Shown piece after piece: positions 8,317 to 17,502 of a DNA stretch of 45,917 nucleotides (within the stretch, counting starts at the first letter, position 1; every line of letters begins with the position of its first letter). Both the position numbers and the translations under genes were made by a program. The DNA comes from Micromonospora rosaria (GTDB taxonomy: Bacteria > Actinomycetota > Actinomycetes > Mycobacteriales > Micromonosporaceae): assembly GCF_001567585.1 (NCBI RefSeq), contig NZ_LRQV01000048.1:1-45917 (forward strand), given 5' to 3'. A model generated the notes under the pieces. It saw nothing but the letters and a program-made list of their open reading frames with translations. It did not search any database and was not told the origin of the DNA.

Positions 8317-8704
8317 CTCCAGCCCTCTTTCCGTCCTGGCCACACCCGCGCGTGGCGGCCACGCGCCCGGCCCGCGCGTCGAGGCCGGTCGGAGGGCCTC
8401 GGTGTCGCCAGAATCTACCGACGCGCCGGGCCCGGGAGAATCGTCCACGGCATCGGCGGGCGCCATTTGCCGCAGCGCGACAAAGATGCGGCCGGGCGGT
8501 ATCAGAACGCCGGTCGGCGCTTCGCGGCCGGCGACGGGACGGACGTGCGGACCGCACGGACGGGCCGTGCGCGGACCTCGGACCCGGCGCGACCGGCGGC
8601 TATCCTATGCGGACGGACCGACCAGGCGCGCCGCCGGACGGGTGTCGACGCACGTCGGTGTCCGGCTGCCGTCGCACCATCGACCCTGACCGAAGGATGC
8701 CGTT
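8317..8704. other. Divergent intergenic region with candidate promoters
   Basis: No gene is seen here. On the minus strand TAGATT (8417-8412) with TTCTCC 17 bases upstream is a candidate protease promoter. On the plus strand TATCCT (8601-8606) may serve the gene at 8705. Both are weak calls. Confidence 0.35.
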
Positions 8705-9526
8705 GTGCCTGATCTTGTGTTGACCGAGCGACGCGGACTGACGGTCGGCCCGGAGCTGATCGGCGAGGAGGTCCGGCGGCAGCGGTCGAACCTGCTGCGC
8801 CTGCTGGCGACGCTCGGCCCGCAGGACTGGGCCGCCCCGACCCGCTGCCCGGACTGGTCCGTGCACGACCTGCTGCGGCACATGCTCAACGTGACCGAGT
8901 TCCACGTCTGTCACCTCAGCGGGGATCCGGAGCTGGAGCGGTTCGCCCGGCACGGCCCGTTCCGGCCGGCGATCACTCCCGCGCTGTGGCTGCGGGACTC
9001 GCCCGAGCAGACGCCGGAGTCGACCGTCCAGGCGTGGACGCAGATCGTGGCGGAGGAGCAGCGGCACTTCTCGGCCCGCGCCGCCGAGCCGGACGGCCCC
9101 CTGGTCACCGGGCCGAGCACCCGTCAGCTGCACTGGTCGACGCTGTCCCTGCACGTGTTGTGGGACAACTGGATCCACGAGCGGGACGTGGCGCTGGCGC
9201 TCGGGCGCGAGCCGGAGTCCCGGGCCGAGGACTTCCCGCTGGTCACGATGTACGGCCTGCTGATCGCCGCAGGTGTCGCCACGGTCACGGGTCATCCGCC
9301 GGCGGTCACGGTGGACCTGGGTGACGACACCACCACCCGGTACGAGATCGGTGTCGTCGACGACGACGTCTTCGTCGCGGCCGGCGCCACCGGCGACCCG
9401 CACGGGTCCGGGTCGACCACCGAGGTGCTGGACAGTCTCACCGGACGTGGTCCGGAGCTGGCCGAGGCGCTGCGGGCGCCGGCCTCCGTCGTCGCGCCCC
9501 TGGGCACGCTGCGCCTCGTCATGTGA
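8705..9526 (+). CDS. DinB/maleylpyruvate isomerase N-terminal family protein
   Basis: The 273-residue protein starts at a GTG preceded by AAGGAT. Its N-terminal half has the actinobacterial mycothiol-dependent isomerase/DinB fold signature: RLLATLGPQDWAAPTRCPDWSVHDLLRHMLN (seen in two blocks around residues 35-65) and a later LSLHVLWDNWIHERDVALALG around residue 155. His residues at these places usually bind a metal. Members use mycothiol as thiol cofactor in detoxification or ring-opening reactions, but most are uncharacterised. The C-terminal part (about 190-273) resembles the second domain of such proteins. The substrate cannot be told from sequence or neighbours. Confidence 0.8.
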   Translation: MPDLVLTERRGLTVGPELIGEEVRRQRSNLLRLLATLGPQDWAAPTRCPDWSVHDLLRHMLNVTEFHVCHLSGDPELERFARHGPFRPAITPALWLRDSPEQTPESTVQAWTQIVAEEQRHFSARAAEPDGPLVTGPSTRQLHWSTLSLHVLWDNWIHERDVALALGREPESRAEDFPLVTMYGLLIAAGVATVTGHPPAVTVDLGDDTTTRYEIGVVDDDVFVAAGATGDPHGSGSTTEVLDSLTGRGPELAEALRAPASVVAPLGTLRLVM

Positions 9527-9538
9527 CGGGCACGCGCG

Positions 9539-9589
9539 CACCGGTCGTCCCGGTCCGGCCCGTGGGGGCGTGGACCGGGACAACCGGTG
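9539..9589. terminator. Bidirectional terminator hairpin
   Basis: An 18-bp stem with one mismatch (9539-9556 with 9572-9589) and a 15-base loop sits between the converging DinB-like gene and the second xylanase gene. Confidence 0.65.
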
Positions 9590-9680
9590 CGGGGTGCCGA
9601 GCTGGTCGGTGCCGATCACCTCGACCCGGCCGCCGTGCGCCGGTGGGCGCCGAGGGCGTGGGTCGACCGGTGGTCGCGGG

Positions 9681-11039
9681 TCACCCGGCGGTGCAGGACC
9701 TGATCTGCGGGCGGGCGCTGGAGTTGCCGTTCATCATCGTGGTGAAGCCGAACGTGTTGCCGCTGCCGTTGGAGCGCATCGTCATCACGTTGCCGCTGCT
9801 GTCCCAGGTGGGGTTGCCGCTCCAGGTGCTGGAGATCTTCTGCGGCGAGGTGATCGCCACGACCACCGACCAGGTGCTGGCGCCGCTGACCGTCACCGAG
9901 GTGTTGTACCGGTCGCCCCACACCTGACCGGGCGTCATCGTCGCGGTGCACCCGGTCCCGCCCGGCGGGGTGGTCGGCGGGGTGGTCGGGTTGCCGGTGC
10001 CGGGGGTGCCGTTGTTCAACGCGGTGAGCACGGCGTCGTACGCGGGCTTCTTGTTGCCGCCGCCGTCGAAGAGCAGCGGGCTCTCGTTGGAGCGCCACGA
10101 GTCGGAGTCGCGGATGCCCCAGACGGTGATGCCCTTGCAGCGGGCGACGGCGAGGCAGTCGTTGACGACGTTGCGGTACGCGTCGGTCGGGGCGTTGCGG
10201 ATGTCCAGCTCGGTGATGTGCACGTCGACGCCGAGGGCGGCGAAGCTGGACAGCGTGGTGCGGTAGTTGCTCGGGTAGTTCGAGCCACCGGTGAAGTGGG
10301 ACTGCAGGCCGACGCAGTCGATCGGCACGCCCCGGTTCTTGAAGTCCTGGACCATCCGGTAGACCGCCTGGGTCTTGGCGTCGGTCCAGTTGTCGATGTT
10401 GTAGTCGTTGTAGCAGAGCTGCGCGTTCGGGTCCGCCTGCCGGGCGGCCCGGAAGGCGGCCTCGATCCAGTCGTTGCCCGTGCGCTGGAGGTTGGAGTCC
10501 CGGCGGGCCCCGCTGGAGCCGTCGGCGAACGCCTCGTTCACCACGTCCCACCAGGCGATCTGGCCCCGGAAGTGGGTGGCGACCTGGGTGACGTGGTTGA
10601 GCATCGCGGTGCGCAGCGTGCTGCCGGACATGTTCTGCATCCAGCCGGGCTGCTGCGAGTGCCAGGCCAGGGTGTGGCCCCGGACCTGCATGCCCCGGCT
10701 GCGGGCGTGCTGGACGATCCGGTCCGCGGTGCCGTACGTGAACTGGCCCTGCTGCGGCTGCAGCGCGTCGATCTTCATCTCGTTCTCGGCCGTGACCTGG
10801 TTGAACTCGCGGTTCAGGATGGTCGCGTACGCCGAGTCGTTCAGCTTGTTCGCCGCGACGGCGGTGCCGAAATACCGGCCGCCACGCTCGGCGGCGGAGG
10901 CACCGAGGGTGCTCGCGGCGCTGGCGTTGCCGGGCAGCACCACGGCACCCACCACGGCCAGCAGCCCGACGGCCGAGACGGCGAGCGCGGCGCGGAGCCC
11001 TCTCGGCCGGGAACCGGTGCCGGCTGAGTCCTTCCTCAT
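9681..11039 (-). CDS. Secreted GH10 endo-1,4-beta-xylanase with C-terminal CBM2-like domain
   Basis: The 452-residue protein has a signal peptide to about residue 42, a GH10 domain (about 45-340) and, after a Thr/Pro linker (GNPTTPPTTPPGG), a C-terminal domain of about 100 residues. That domain has the CBM2 layout: Cys near its start (TGCTATM), Cys near its end (IRSC), and Trp residues in VWGDRYN, STWSGN and PTWDSSG that would bind polysaccharide. Catalytic Glu169 (DVVNEA) and Glu277 (ITELDIR) are present. The ATG has AAGGGG 7 bases upstream. Upstream DNA holds an 11-bp near-palindrome like the known streptomycete xylanase operator, so xylan- or xylose-dependent control is likely. It attacks plant xylan outside the cell. 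Confidence 0.95.
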   Translation of the reverse strand: MRKDSAGTGSRPRGLRAALAVSAVGLLAVVGAVVLPGNASAASTLGASAAERGGRYFGTAVAANKLNDSAYATILNREFNQVTAENEMKIDALQPQQGQFTYGTADRIVQHARSRGMQVRGHTLAWHSQQPGWMQNMSGSTLRTAMLNHVTQVATHFRGQIAWWDVVNEAFADGSSGARRDSNLQRTGNDWIEAAFRAARQADPNAQLCYNDYNIDNWTDAKTQAVYRMVQDFKNRGVPIDCVGLQSHFTGGSNYPSNYRTTLSSFAALGVDVHITELDIRNAPTDAYRNVVNDCLAVARCKGITVWGIRDSDSWRSNESPLLFDGGGNKKPAYDAVLTALNNGTPGTGNPTTPPTTPPGGTGCTATMTPGQVWGDRYNTSVTVSGASTWSVVVAITSPQKISSTWSGNPTWDSSGNVMTMRSNGSGNTFGFTTMMNGNSSARPQIRSCTAG

Positions 11040-11146
11040 CTGACGCCCCTTCGAGCAGGTCCGGCGGGCCACCCGAGGGCGGGCAGCACATCCGGATATA
11101 CGGGTTCTCACGGAAGCAATCGTGTGATGTCCGTCAAAGACGATCA

Positions 11147-11198
11147 CATCGACCTCGATGATTCGGAGTATTTCAGCGGTGTTTCATCGAGGTCAATG
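11147..11198. promoter_or_regulatory. Long spaced inverted repeat upstream of the xylanase gene
   Basis: CATCGACCTCGATGA at 11147-11161 is repeated in inverted orientation at 11184-11198 with 14 of 15 matches and a 22-base spacer. Centre-to-centre spacing is 37 bp, between three and four helical turns. It lies about 110-160 bp before the xylanase ATG and may bind a regulator or form a hairpin. Confidence 0.5.
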
Positions 11199-11339
11199 AC
11201 TTCCGGAAACTTTCGGCCCGTCGGGGCGGGAAGCCGCGCCCGCCGAACCGCGCTGAGGTGCGTTGATGCTGCTCATCGCCGACGCGGCACCACCAGTCAC
11301 ACGCGCCCCCCACCGAACTTTCACGCTGACTTCCGGAAA
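11197..11339. repeat. Direct repeat of TGACTTCCGGAAA
   Basis: The 13-mer TGACTTCCGGAAA occurs at 11197-11209 and again at 11327-11339, 130 bp apart, each followed by a similar CTTTCGG or TTCTCGG. The copies lie in the divergent region between the xylanase gene and def, otherwise without a gene (11040-11448). Confidence 0.5.
11205..11215. promoter_or_regulatory. Xylanase-operator-like palindrome
   Basis: GGAAACTTTCG differs at one base from CGAAACTTTCG, the palindrome I recall as controlling xylanase genes in Streptomyces. A more diverged relative (CGAACTTTCACG) occurs near 11314. The site is about 166 bp before the GH10 start. Confidence 0.5.
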
Positions 11340-11448
11340 TTCTCGGGACGCCCCCGGCCGGCACCCGCACGCCCGCGTCCGCCCGTCGACCACCGGCGCG
11401 AGGCGCGCCAGGCGGCACCACCCGGCCCGTGCCACCCCGCCCGCCACT

Positions 11449-11477
11449 ACTGCCAATTCTTGGCAGTTGCATAGACT
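11449..11477 (+). promoter_or_regulatory. Promoter of the deformylase gene with a perfect operator-like palindrome
   Basis: ACTGCCAA-TTC-TTGGCAGT at 11449-11467 is a perfect 8-bp inverted repeat. TAGACT at 11472-11477 fits a -10 box and the GTG start lies at 11486, so transcription probably starts at or next to the start codon (leaderless). The palindrome then covers the -35 box and spacer, a typical repressor or activator position. Confidence 0.6.
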
Positions 11478-11485
11478 GGGTCACT

Positions 11486-12034
11486 GTGCAGACACCCACC
11501 GGCACCCCACGTCCCATCACCCGTTACGGCACCCCCGTGCTGCACCGACGCTGCGCCGACGTGACCGTGTTCGACGACGCCCTCGCCCAACTCGTGGCCG
11601 ACATGTTCGCCAGCATGTACGCCGCGCACGGGGTCGGCCTGGCCGCCAACCAGATCGGGGTGGACGCCCGGATCTTCGTCGTGGACTGCCCCGACGCCAC
11701 CGGCGCCCACACCGTCGCCGCCGTGGTCAACCCCGTGCTCCACCTGCCCGAGCGCCGGGACCTGGAGGTCGACTCGGAGGGCTGCCTGTCCGTGCCCGGC
11801 CAGCGGGCCGAGGTGGCGCGGGCCGCCACCGCCACCGTCACCGGCCTCGACCCGGCCGGCGCTCCGATCCGGCTGTCGGGCACCGGCACCCTGGCCCGCT
11901 GCTTCCAGCACGAGGTCGACCACCTCGACGGGCTCGCCTACGTCGACCGGCTCCCCGCCGCCCAGCGCAAGCGGATCCTGGCGGCCAGCGCCGAGCACCC
12001 CGGGGTCGGCGTCGGCGTGCCCGGGGAGGAGTGA
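11486..12034 (+). CDS. def: Peptide deformylase
   Basis: This 182-residue enzyme removes the formyl group from the N-terminal Met of new proteins. All three family motifs are intact: GVGLAANQIG (residues 49-58), EGCLSVPG with the metal ligand Cys100, and HEVDHLDG with ligands His142 and His146 and catalytic Glu143. I chose the GTG at 11486 because the protein then begins close to the usual PRPITRYGTPVLH start and a -10 box lies just upstream; the frame opens earlier, at 11429. The gene is isolated rather than paired with fmt, and has an operator-like palindrome in its promoter, so it may be a second, regulated deformylase. Confidence 0.93.
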   Translation: MQTPTGTPRPITRYGTPVLHRRCADVTVFDDALAQLVADMFASMYAAHGVGLAANQIGVDARIFVVDCPDATGAHTVAAVVNPVLHLPERRDLEVDSEGCLSVPGQRAEVARAATATVTGLDPAGAPIRLSGTGTLARCFQHEVDHLDGLAYVDRLPAAQRKRILAASAEHPGVGVGVPGEE

Positions 12035-12293
12035 GTGGTCACCACCGCGGTCCCCGCCACCGTCGCCCCGGCGCACGCCGCCACCGCCCCGGGCTCCGCC
12101 ACCCCGGCGCACGCCGCCACCGCCTTCGCGCACGCCGTCGCCGCGCCGACCCCCGCCGTCATCGGCCCTGCTCACGCTGCGGGCCGCCGGCCGGCGGGGC
12201 CGGAAAGCGGCCGGTCCGGCACGGGCACGCGGATGGCAGGCGTCGGGCCGGTGAACTGCAGCTCACCGGCCTTCCGCCGACGTGATCTTGCTG
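12035..12293 (+). other. Spacer with His/Ala-rich reading frame and hairpin, function unclear
   Basis: A frame starting directly after the def stop (GTG at 12035) stays open to 12349, where its TGA would overlap the next gene's GTG. The first 75 or so codons are GC3-rich and encode PAHAATA-type repeats with five His; a 23-base direct repeat underlies this. After about 12275 codon use becomes random and the promoter and palindrome of the next operon begin. I think it is not a real gene as a whole. A hairpin at 12247-12270 (GCCGGTGA with TCACCGGC) may terminate def. Confidence 0.35.
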
Positions 12294-12317
12294 TTAGCTT
12301 CTGCAAAGTCTTTGCAG
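12294..12317 (+). promoter_or_regulatory. Promoter with perfect palindrome resembling a Nur (nickel) box
   Basis: CTGCAAAG-T-CTTTGCAG at 12301-12317 is a perfect palindrome. It fits TGCAA-N5-TTGCA, the core I recall for Nur, the nickel-responsive Fur-family repressor of streptomycetes. A possible -10 box TTAGCT (12294-12299) lies 1 base upstream, so the palindrome would cover the transcription start, as expected for repression of the importer operon that follows. Confidence 0.55.
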
Positions 12318-12345
12318 GAGCGAGGAGATTGCACAGGGGGTTAGG

Positions 12346-13434
12346 GTGACCGCCACCGCCCTATCGACGGGCCGGGACGACCTGCTCGGCGTCGCGGCGC
12401 AGCGCCGCCTAACCGGGCTCTGGCTGCTCGCGCTGACGGTCGGGCTGGTCCTGACCGGGCTGGTCGCGGTCGGTACCGGGGCGATCGGGATCGCCCCGGC
12501 CACCGTGGCCCGGATCATCGGGTACCACCTCGTCGGGCTGCCGGGCGAGGTGACCTGGACCCCGCCGCAGGAGGCCATCGTCTGGCAGGTCCGGCTGCCC
12601 CGGGTCCTGCTCGGCATGCTCGTCGGCGCCGGCCTGGCGGTGTGCGGGGTGGCGTTGCAGGCCATGGTCCGCAACGTGCTGGCCGACCCGTACCTGCTGG
12701 GGATCAACTCCGGGGCCTCCAGCGGCGCCGCCGCGGCGATCCTGTTCGGGGCCGGGGCCGGCTTCGGGCAGTACGCCCTGTCCACCAGCGCCTTCCTCGG
12801 CGCGCTCGCGGCGGCGCTGCTGGTCTTCCTGATCGCCCGCAGCGGCGGCCGGGTGACCTCGATCCGGCTGCTGCTCGCCGGGGTCGCCGTCGGGTACGCG
12901 CTGTACGCCACCACCAGCTTCCTGATCTTCGCCTCCGGGTCCGCCGAGGGCTCCCGGTCGGTGATGTTCTGGCTGCTCGGCTCCCTGGGCCTGGCCCGGT
13001 GGGACGCCCTGCTGCTGGTGGCCGCGCTCGTGCTGGGCGGCACGATCATCTACCTGACCGTCGCCGGGCGGCGGCTCGACGTCCTGGCCATCGGCGACGA
13101 GACCGCGCAGACCCTCGGGGTGTCCCCCGACCGGTTCCGGATGCGCCTGCTCGTCCTGGTCTCGCTCAGCGTCGGCGTGCTGGTCTCGGCGGCCGGCAGC
13201 ATCGGGTTCGTCGGGCTCGTCGTCCCGCACCTGGCCCGGCGTCTCGTCGGGGCACCGCACGTCCGGGTGGTCCCGGTGGCCGCGCTGCTCGGGGCGATCC
13301 TGCTGGTCTGGGCCGACGTGGTCGCCCGGGTCCTGCTGGCCCCGCAGGAGATCCCGATCGGGATCATCACCGCCCTGCTCGGCGCCCCCTTCCTGCTGGT
13401 CCTGATCCGTCGTCTGCACGCCACCGGCGCCTGA
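12346..13434 (+). CDS. FecCD-type ABC importer permease
   Basis: The 362-residue membrane protein belongs to the FecCD/BtuC family, which forms the channel of importers for siderophores, B12, haem or metal chelates. About ten membrane helices are visible. Family hallmarks include RLPRVLLGMLVGAGLAVCGVALQ near residue 90 (in two parts), DPYLLGINSGAS, and GSIGFVGLVVPHLARRLVG near residue 285, the loop that contacts the ATPase. The GTG start has AGGGGG 6 bases upstream. Only one permease gene is present, so it should act as a homodimer. The Nur-like site upstream suggests a nickel or nickel-chelate substrate, which is inference. Confidence 0.9.
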   Translation: MTATALSTGRDDLLGVAAQRRLTGLWLLALTVGLVLTGLVAVGTGAIGIAPATVARIIGYHLVGLPGEVTWTPPQEAIVWQVRLPRVLLGMLVGAGLAVCGVALQAMVRNVLADPYLLGINSGASSGAAAAILFGAGAGFGQYALSTSAFLGALAAALLVFLIARSGGRVTSIRLLLAGVAVGYALYATTSFLIFASGSAEGSRSVMFWLLGSLGLARWDALLLVAALVLGGTIIYLTVAGRRLDVLAIGDETAQTLGVSPDRFRMRLLVLVSLSVGVLVSAAGSIGFVGLVVPHLARRLVGAPHVRVVPVAALLGAILLVWADVVARVLLAPQEIPIGIITALLGAPFLLVLIRRLHATGA

Positions 13435-13464
13435 GCGCCCCACCCGTCGAGGGAGAACCCATCC

Positions 13465-14450
13465 ATGAAGGTCACCCGGCTCGCCGTGACCGCGACGCTC
13501 TGCGCCACCGTGCTGCTCCTCGCCGCGTGCGGCGGCGGCAGCGGCGCGGGGACCTCGGCGGGCGGCGAGGGCTACCCGGTCACCGTCACCAACTGCGGCG
13601 TGGACGTCACGTTCGACGCCGCACCGCAGCGGGTCGTCCTGCTCAAGAGCGCGGCCGTGCCGTACCTGCACTCGCTCGGCGTCCTGGACCGGGTCACCGC
13701 CCGCGCCGGACAGTACCCGAAGGAGTACTACGACGCCGCGACCCTCGCCGCGCTGGACCGGATCCCGCTGCTGACCGACAGGACCGACACCAGCGGCCAC
13801 CTCCAGATCTCCAAGGAGGTGGTCATCAGCCAACAGCCCGACCTGGTGCTCGGCGAGGTCGACAACCTGTCCCGGGACACGCTGTCGGCGGTGGACATCC
13901 CGCTGCTGGAGGAGCCGGCCATGTGCCCGAACAGCACGGCCGTGCCCACCTTCGACGACATCTACGCCCAGATGCGGGCGTACGGCCGGGTGTTCGGCCG
14001 GGAGGCCGAGGCGGCGAGCGCGGTCACCGCGCTGACGCAGCGGGTGACGGCGATCCGGGCTCGGGCGCAGACGGCGTCCGGCCGGACCGCGGCGGTGCTC
14101 TACCCGACGGTCGGGGGCGGCGTCACGTACGCCTACGGCACGGCCAGCATGGCCCACCCGCAGTTGGAGGCGGCCGGACTGCGCAACGTCTTCGGTGACA
14201 GCCCGGAGCGGGTCTTCGAGGTCACCGTGGAGGAGCTGCTCGGCCGCAACCCCGACGTGCTGATCCTGCTGTACGGCGACGGCGACCCGAGCGCCGTCGA
14301 GCAGGGGCTGACCAGCCTGCCCGGGGCGGCGAACCTCAAGGCCGTCCGCGACGGCACCGTGATGACCCAGCTGTTCAACTTCACCGAGCCACCGAGCCCG
14401 TTGTCCGTCGACGGCCTGGAGCGGATCGTGGACCGTTTCGGGGCGAAGCC

Positions 14451-14454
<4 letters not shown>
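13465..14454 (+). CDS. Substrate-binding lipoprotein of the FecCD-type importer
   Basis: The 329-residue protein has a lipoprotein signal (LLLAAC, modified Cys22) followed by a Gly/Ser linker, and the two-lobe FepB/BtuF-type fold: FDAAPQRVVLLKSAAVPYL near residue 55 and PDLVLGEVDNLS near residue 130, then a second lobe with HPQLEAAGLRNVF and GRNPDVLILL. It would capture the metal complex outside the membrane and hand it to the permease. TNCGVDVTF near the start is the usual beta strand before the first lobe. Its TGA overlaps the GTG of the ATPase gene (GTGA). Confidence 0.9.
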
Positions 14455-15244
<790 letters not shown>

Positions 15245-15248
<4 letters not shown>

Positions 15249-15940
15249 CGGCGCAGGAGCGCATCAACGCCTACTGGACCGGCCGCGCACCGGACTACGA
15301 CGAGTACCAGCAGCGACCCGACCGGCTCGCCGCCGACCAGGAGGCGTGGTCGCGGATCTGGGCCGAGGCGCTGCCGCCGGCACCGGCGGACGTGCTCGAC
15401 GTCGGCACCGGGACCGGGCAGGTCGCCATGGTGCTGGCCGGGCTCGGGCACCGGGTCACCGGCATCGACCTGGCCGAGGGCATGCTGGACCGGGCCCGCC
15501 AGCACGCCGCCACGCTGGCGAACCCGCCGGTGATCCAGCTCGGCGACGCCGTCGCGCCGGACTTCCCGGCCGGCAGCTTCGACGCGGTGACCAGCCGGTA
15601 CCTGATGTGGACCCTGCGCGAGCCGGAGGTCGCCGTGGCGAACTGGGCCCGCCTGGTACGGCCCGGCGGCGTCGTCGCGGTGGTCGACAGCACCTGGTTC
15701 CCCGGCGGGCTGGACAACGCCTCGGAGAACTTCACCGACTTCTACGACGCCCGGGTGCGGGACGTGCTGCCGCTGGCCGCCGCGACCTCCATCGACCAGA
15801 CCGTGGCGGTGCTGGAGAAGGCGGGCCTGTCGGAGGTCACCGTCACGCCGCTGACCACCATCTACGAGCTGGACCGGCGCTTCGGGGTCGCACCGAACCA
15901 CGAGCACCAGATGCAGTACCTGATCGCCGGCCGGAGCTGA
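15245..15940 (+). CDS. Class I SAM-dependent methyltransferase coupled to the importer
   Basis: The 231-residue protein has the SAM-binding motif LDVGTGTGQVA near residue 52, an acidic end of strand 2 (GIDLAEGMLDRAR) and a Methyltransf_11-like core. The substrate cannot be read from the sequence. Its ATGA overlap with the ATPase gene makes it the last gene of the importer operon, so it may modify an imported chelator or a related metallophore, or act in regulation of the pathway. A strong hairpin follows its stop. Confidence 0.85.
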
Positions 15941-15960
15941 GCGCCTCCGGCCGGCGTCCC

Positions 15961-15986
15961 GGGCCGGCGCGGCACCGCGCCGGCCC
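15961..15986. terminator. Terminator hairpin after the importer operon
   Basis: A perfect 11-bp stem (15961-15971 with 15976-15986) closes a GCAC loop between the converging importer operon and the LtrA-like gene. Confidence 0.7.
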
Positions 15987-15989
15987 GAC

Positions 15990-16021
15990 GCCGGGTCGGG
16001 GCGTCGCCGGGTCGGGGCGTC
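15990..16021. repeat. 16-bp tandem repeat, two copies plus a partial third
   Basis: GCCGGGTCGGGGCGTC is repeated exactly at 15990-16005 and 16006-16021, followed by GCCGGGGC. It is noncoding and sits next to the terminator hairpin. Confidence 0.6.
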
Positions 16022-16078
16022 GCCGGGGCAGTGTCACGCGGGCGACTCCACCGCCGGCGGCCCGCCGTCTGCCGACCG

Positions 16079-17371
16079 TCACAGGTGCCGGCGACGCCAC
16101 TCGGACTGCTCCGACTCGGCGGCCACCTGCTCGTCCAGCGCCGTCTGGCGCACCCGCCCCCGCAGCGGATCGGCCCGGCGGAGCCCGGCCAGCACCATGG
16201 CGACACAGACCAGCGCCAGCGCCGCCAGCCCGAGGAGGGCGGGCAGCCGGCTGACCGCCGGCAGCACGAAGCCCAGCACGACGAGGGTGGCGGCCGGGGC
16301 CAGCCGGAACCGTCGGGTGGTCCGCCGGCCCAGGGCGAGCAGCCCGGCCACGTAGACGATCACCCCGCCGAACAGGGCCCCGTCGTCGAGCCCGGCCGGA
16401 CGGATCAGCCACCCGTCGCCCGTTGGCCCGGCGATGGTGGTCAGGTACCGCTTGAGCCCGAGCGCGAACAGGATGACCCCCACGATCAGCACGAAGTGCA
16501 GGCTGATGTAGGCGTCCCGGGCGAGCACGGCCCGCTCCCCCGGGTCACGGGTACGGTGCATCGTCTGCTCCAGGGCCGAGGCGAGGGTGTCGAAGTACAT
16601 CCACCACATCGCCGCGATGACGGCGACCCCGAGGACGCCGGCCGCGATCACCGGCCAGGTCAGGGGCAGGTCGCTGGTGAGCCTCGCCCCCATGCCCAGC
16701 GCGATGATCGCCTCGCCGAGCGCGATGAGCAGGATGAGCGCGTACCGCTCCGCCCAGTGCCCGGCGGAGACGACCGCCAGGCCCGCGCCCTGCGCGTTGG
16801 CCCCGGCGGCGAACTCCACGCCGACCGCGGCGGCCCAGAGCCCGAGTTGCAGCCAGGCGAGCCACGATGCCGCCACCAGGAACGGCAGCACCCCGGCGGC
16901 CAGCACCAGCACCATGCTGACCAGCACCGGCACGACCAACCGTCGCCGGGTTTGGCCCACCTCCCGGCCCCGGGCCACCAGCACGAAGACCTGGAGCCCT
17001 CGGATCACCAGGTAGCAGGCGGCGAAGACCAGCGGCCCGGGAGCCCCGCCGGGCCGGTCCGCGAGGGCCTCGGGCAGCGACAGGGTGAGCACCAGCAGCG
17101 CCGCCACCGTCAGCGCGCCGATCAGCGGGACCACGCCCCGGTCGGCCCGCAGGTAGTTGCCCAGGCCGGCGAAGCTGACCCAGCACCACCACAGCAGCGC
17201 CAACAGCACCAGTCCGGCCAGCAGCGCGGTCGCGCTCAGGTGCTCCGCCAGGATCGTGGTGACGTTGAGGAACGCGAACACGAACACGAGGTCGTAGAAG
17301 AGTTCCAGGCGCGTGACCCGCGAGCCGGGCGCGGTGGGCAGGAACCGGCCCGGGTGGCGCACAGAACTCAC
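16079..17371 (-). CDS. LtrA-like (low temperature requirement A) membrane protein
   Basis: The 430-residue protein has about eleven membrane helices and the N-terminal signature TRLELFYDLVFVFAFLNVT of the LtrA family, plus FARYALIL-like WAERYALILLIALGEAIIALG near residue 205. The molecular function of the family is not established; in Listeria the founding member was linked to growth in the cold. The start is a GTG. A basic cytoplasmic tail (EQSEWRRRHL) ends the protein. No neighbouring gene suggests a partner. Confidence 0.85.
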   Translation of the reverse strand: MSSVRHPGRFLPTAPGSRVTRLELFYDLVFVFAFLNVTTILAEHLSATALLAGLVLLALLWWCWVSFAGLGNYLRADRGVVPLIGALTVAALLVLTLSLPEALADRPGGAPGPLVFAACYLVIRGLQVFVLVARGREVGQTRRRLVVPVLVSMVLVLAAGVLPFLVAASWLAWLQLGLWAAAVGVEFAAGANAQGAGLAVVSAGHWAERYALILLIALGEAIIALGMGARLTSDLPLTWPVIAAGVLGVAVIAAMWWMYFDTLASALEQTMHRTRDPGERAVLARDAYISLHFVLIVGVILFALGLKRYLTTIAGPTGDGWLIRPAGLDDGALFGGVIVYVAGLLALGRRTTRRFRLAPAATLVVLGFVLPAVSRLPALLGLAALALVCVAMVLAGLRRADPLRGRVRQTALDEQVAAESEQSEWRRRHL

Positions 17372-17442
17372 CCGCCGATTCTGGCAGCCCCGCGACGACG
17401 CCGAGGCGGAACGACCGGCCCGGCCGCCGTCGTCACGCGGGA

Positions 17443-17486
17443 GGTCCCCGGTCGACCGCCCGGGGGCGGCGGGTCGACCGGGGACC
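17443..17486 (-). terminator. Terminator hairpin after the RND pump gene
   Basis: A perfect 15-bp stem (17443-17457 with 17472-17486) and a 14-base loop lie just past the pump's stop codon. Confidence 0.7.
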
Positions 17487-17502
17487 GGTCCGCCGGTGGC
17501 GG

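Noticed and set aside
12240..12345. Cobalamin riboswitch before the FecCD-type operon
   Set aside because: The leader is too short and lacks a B12-box-like sequence; a protein operator fits better.
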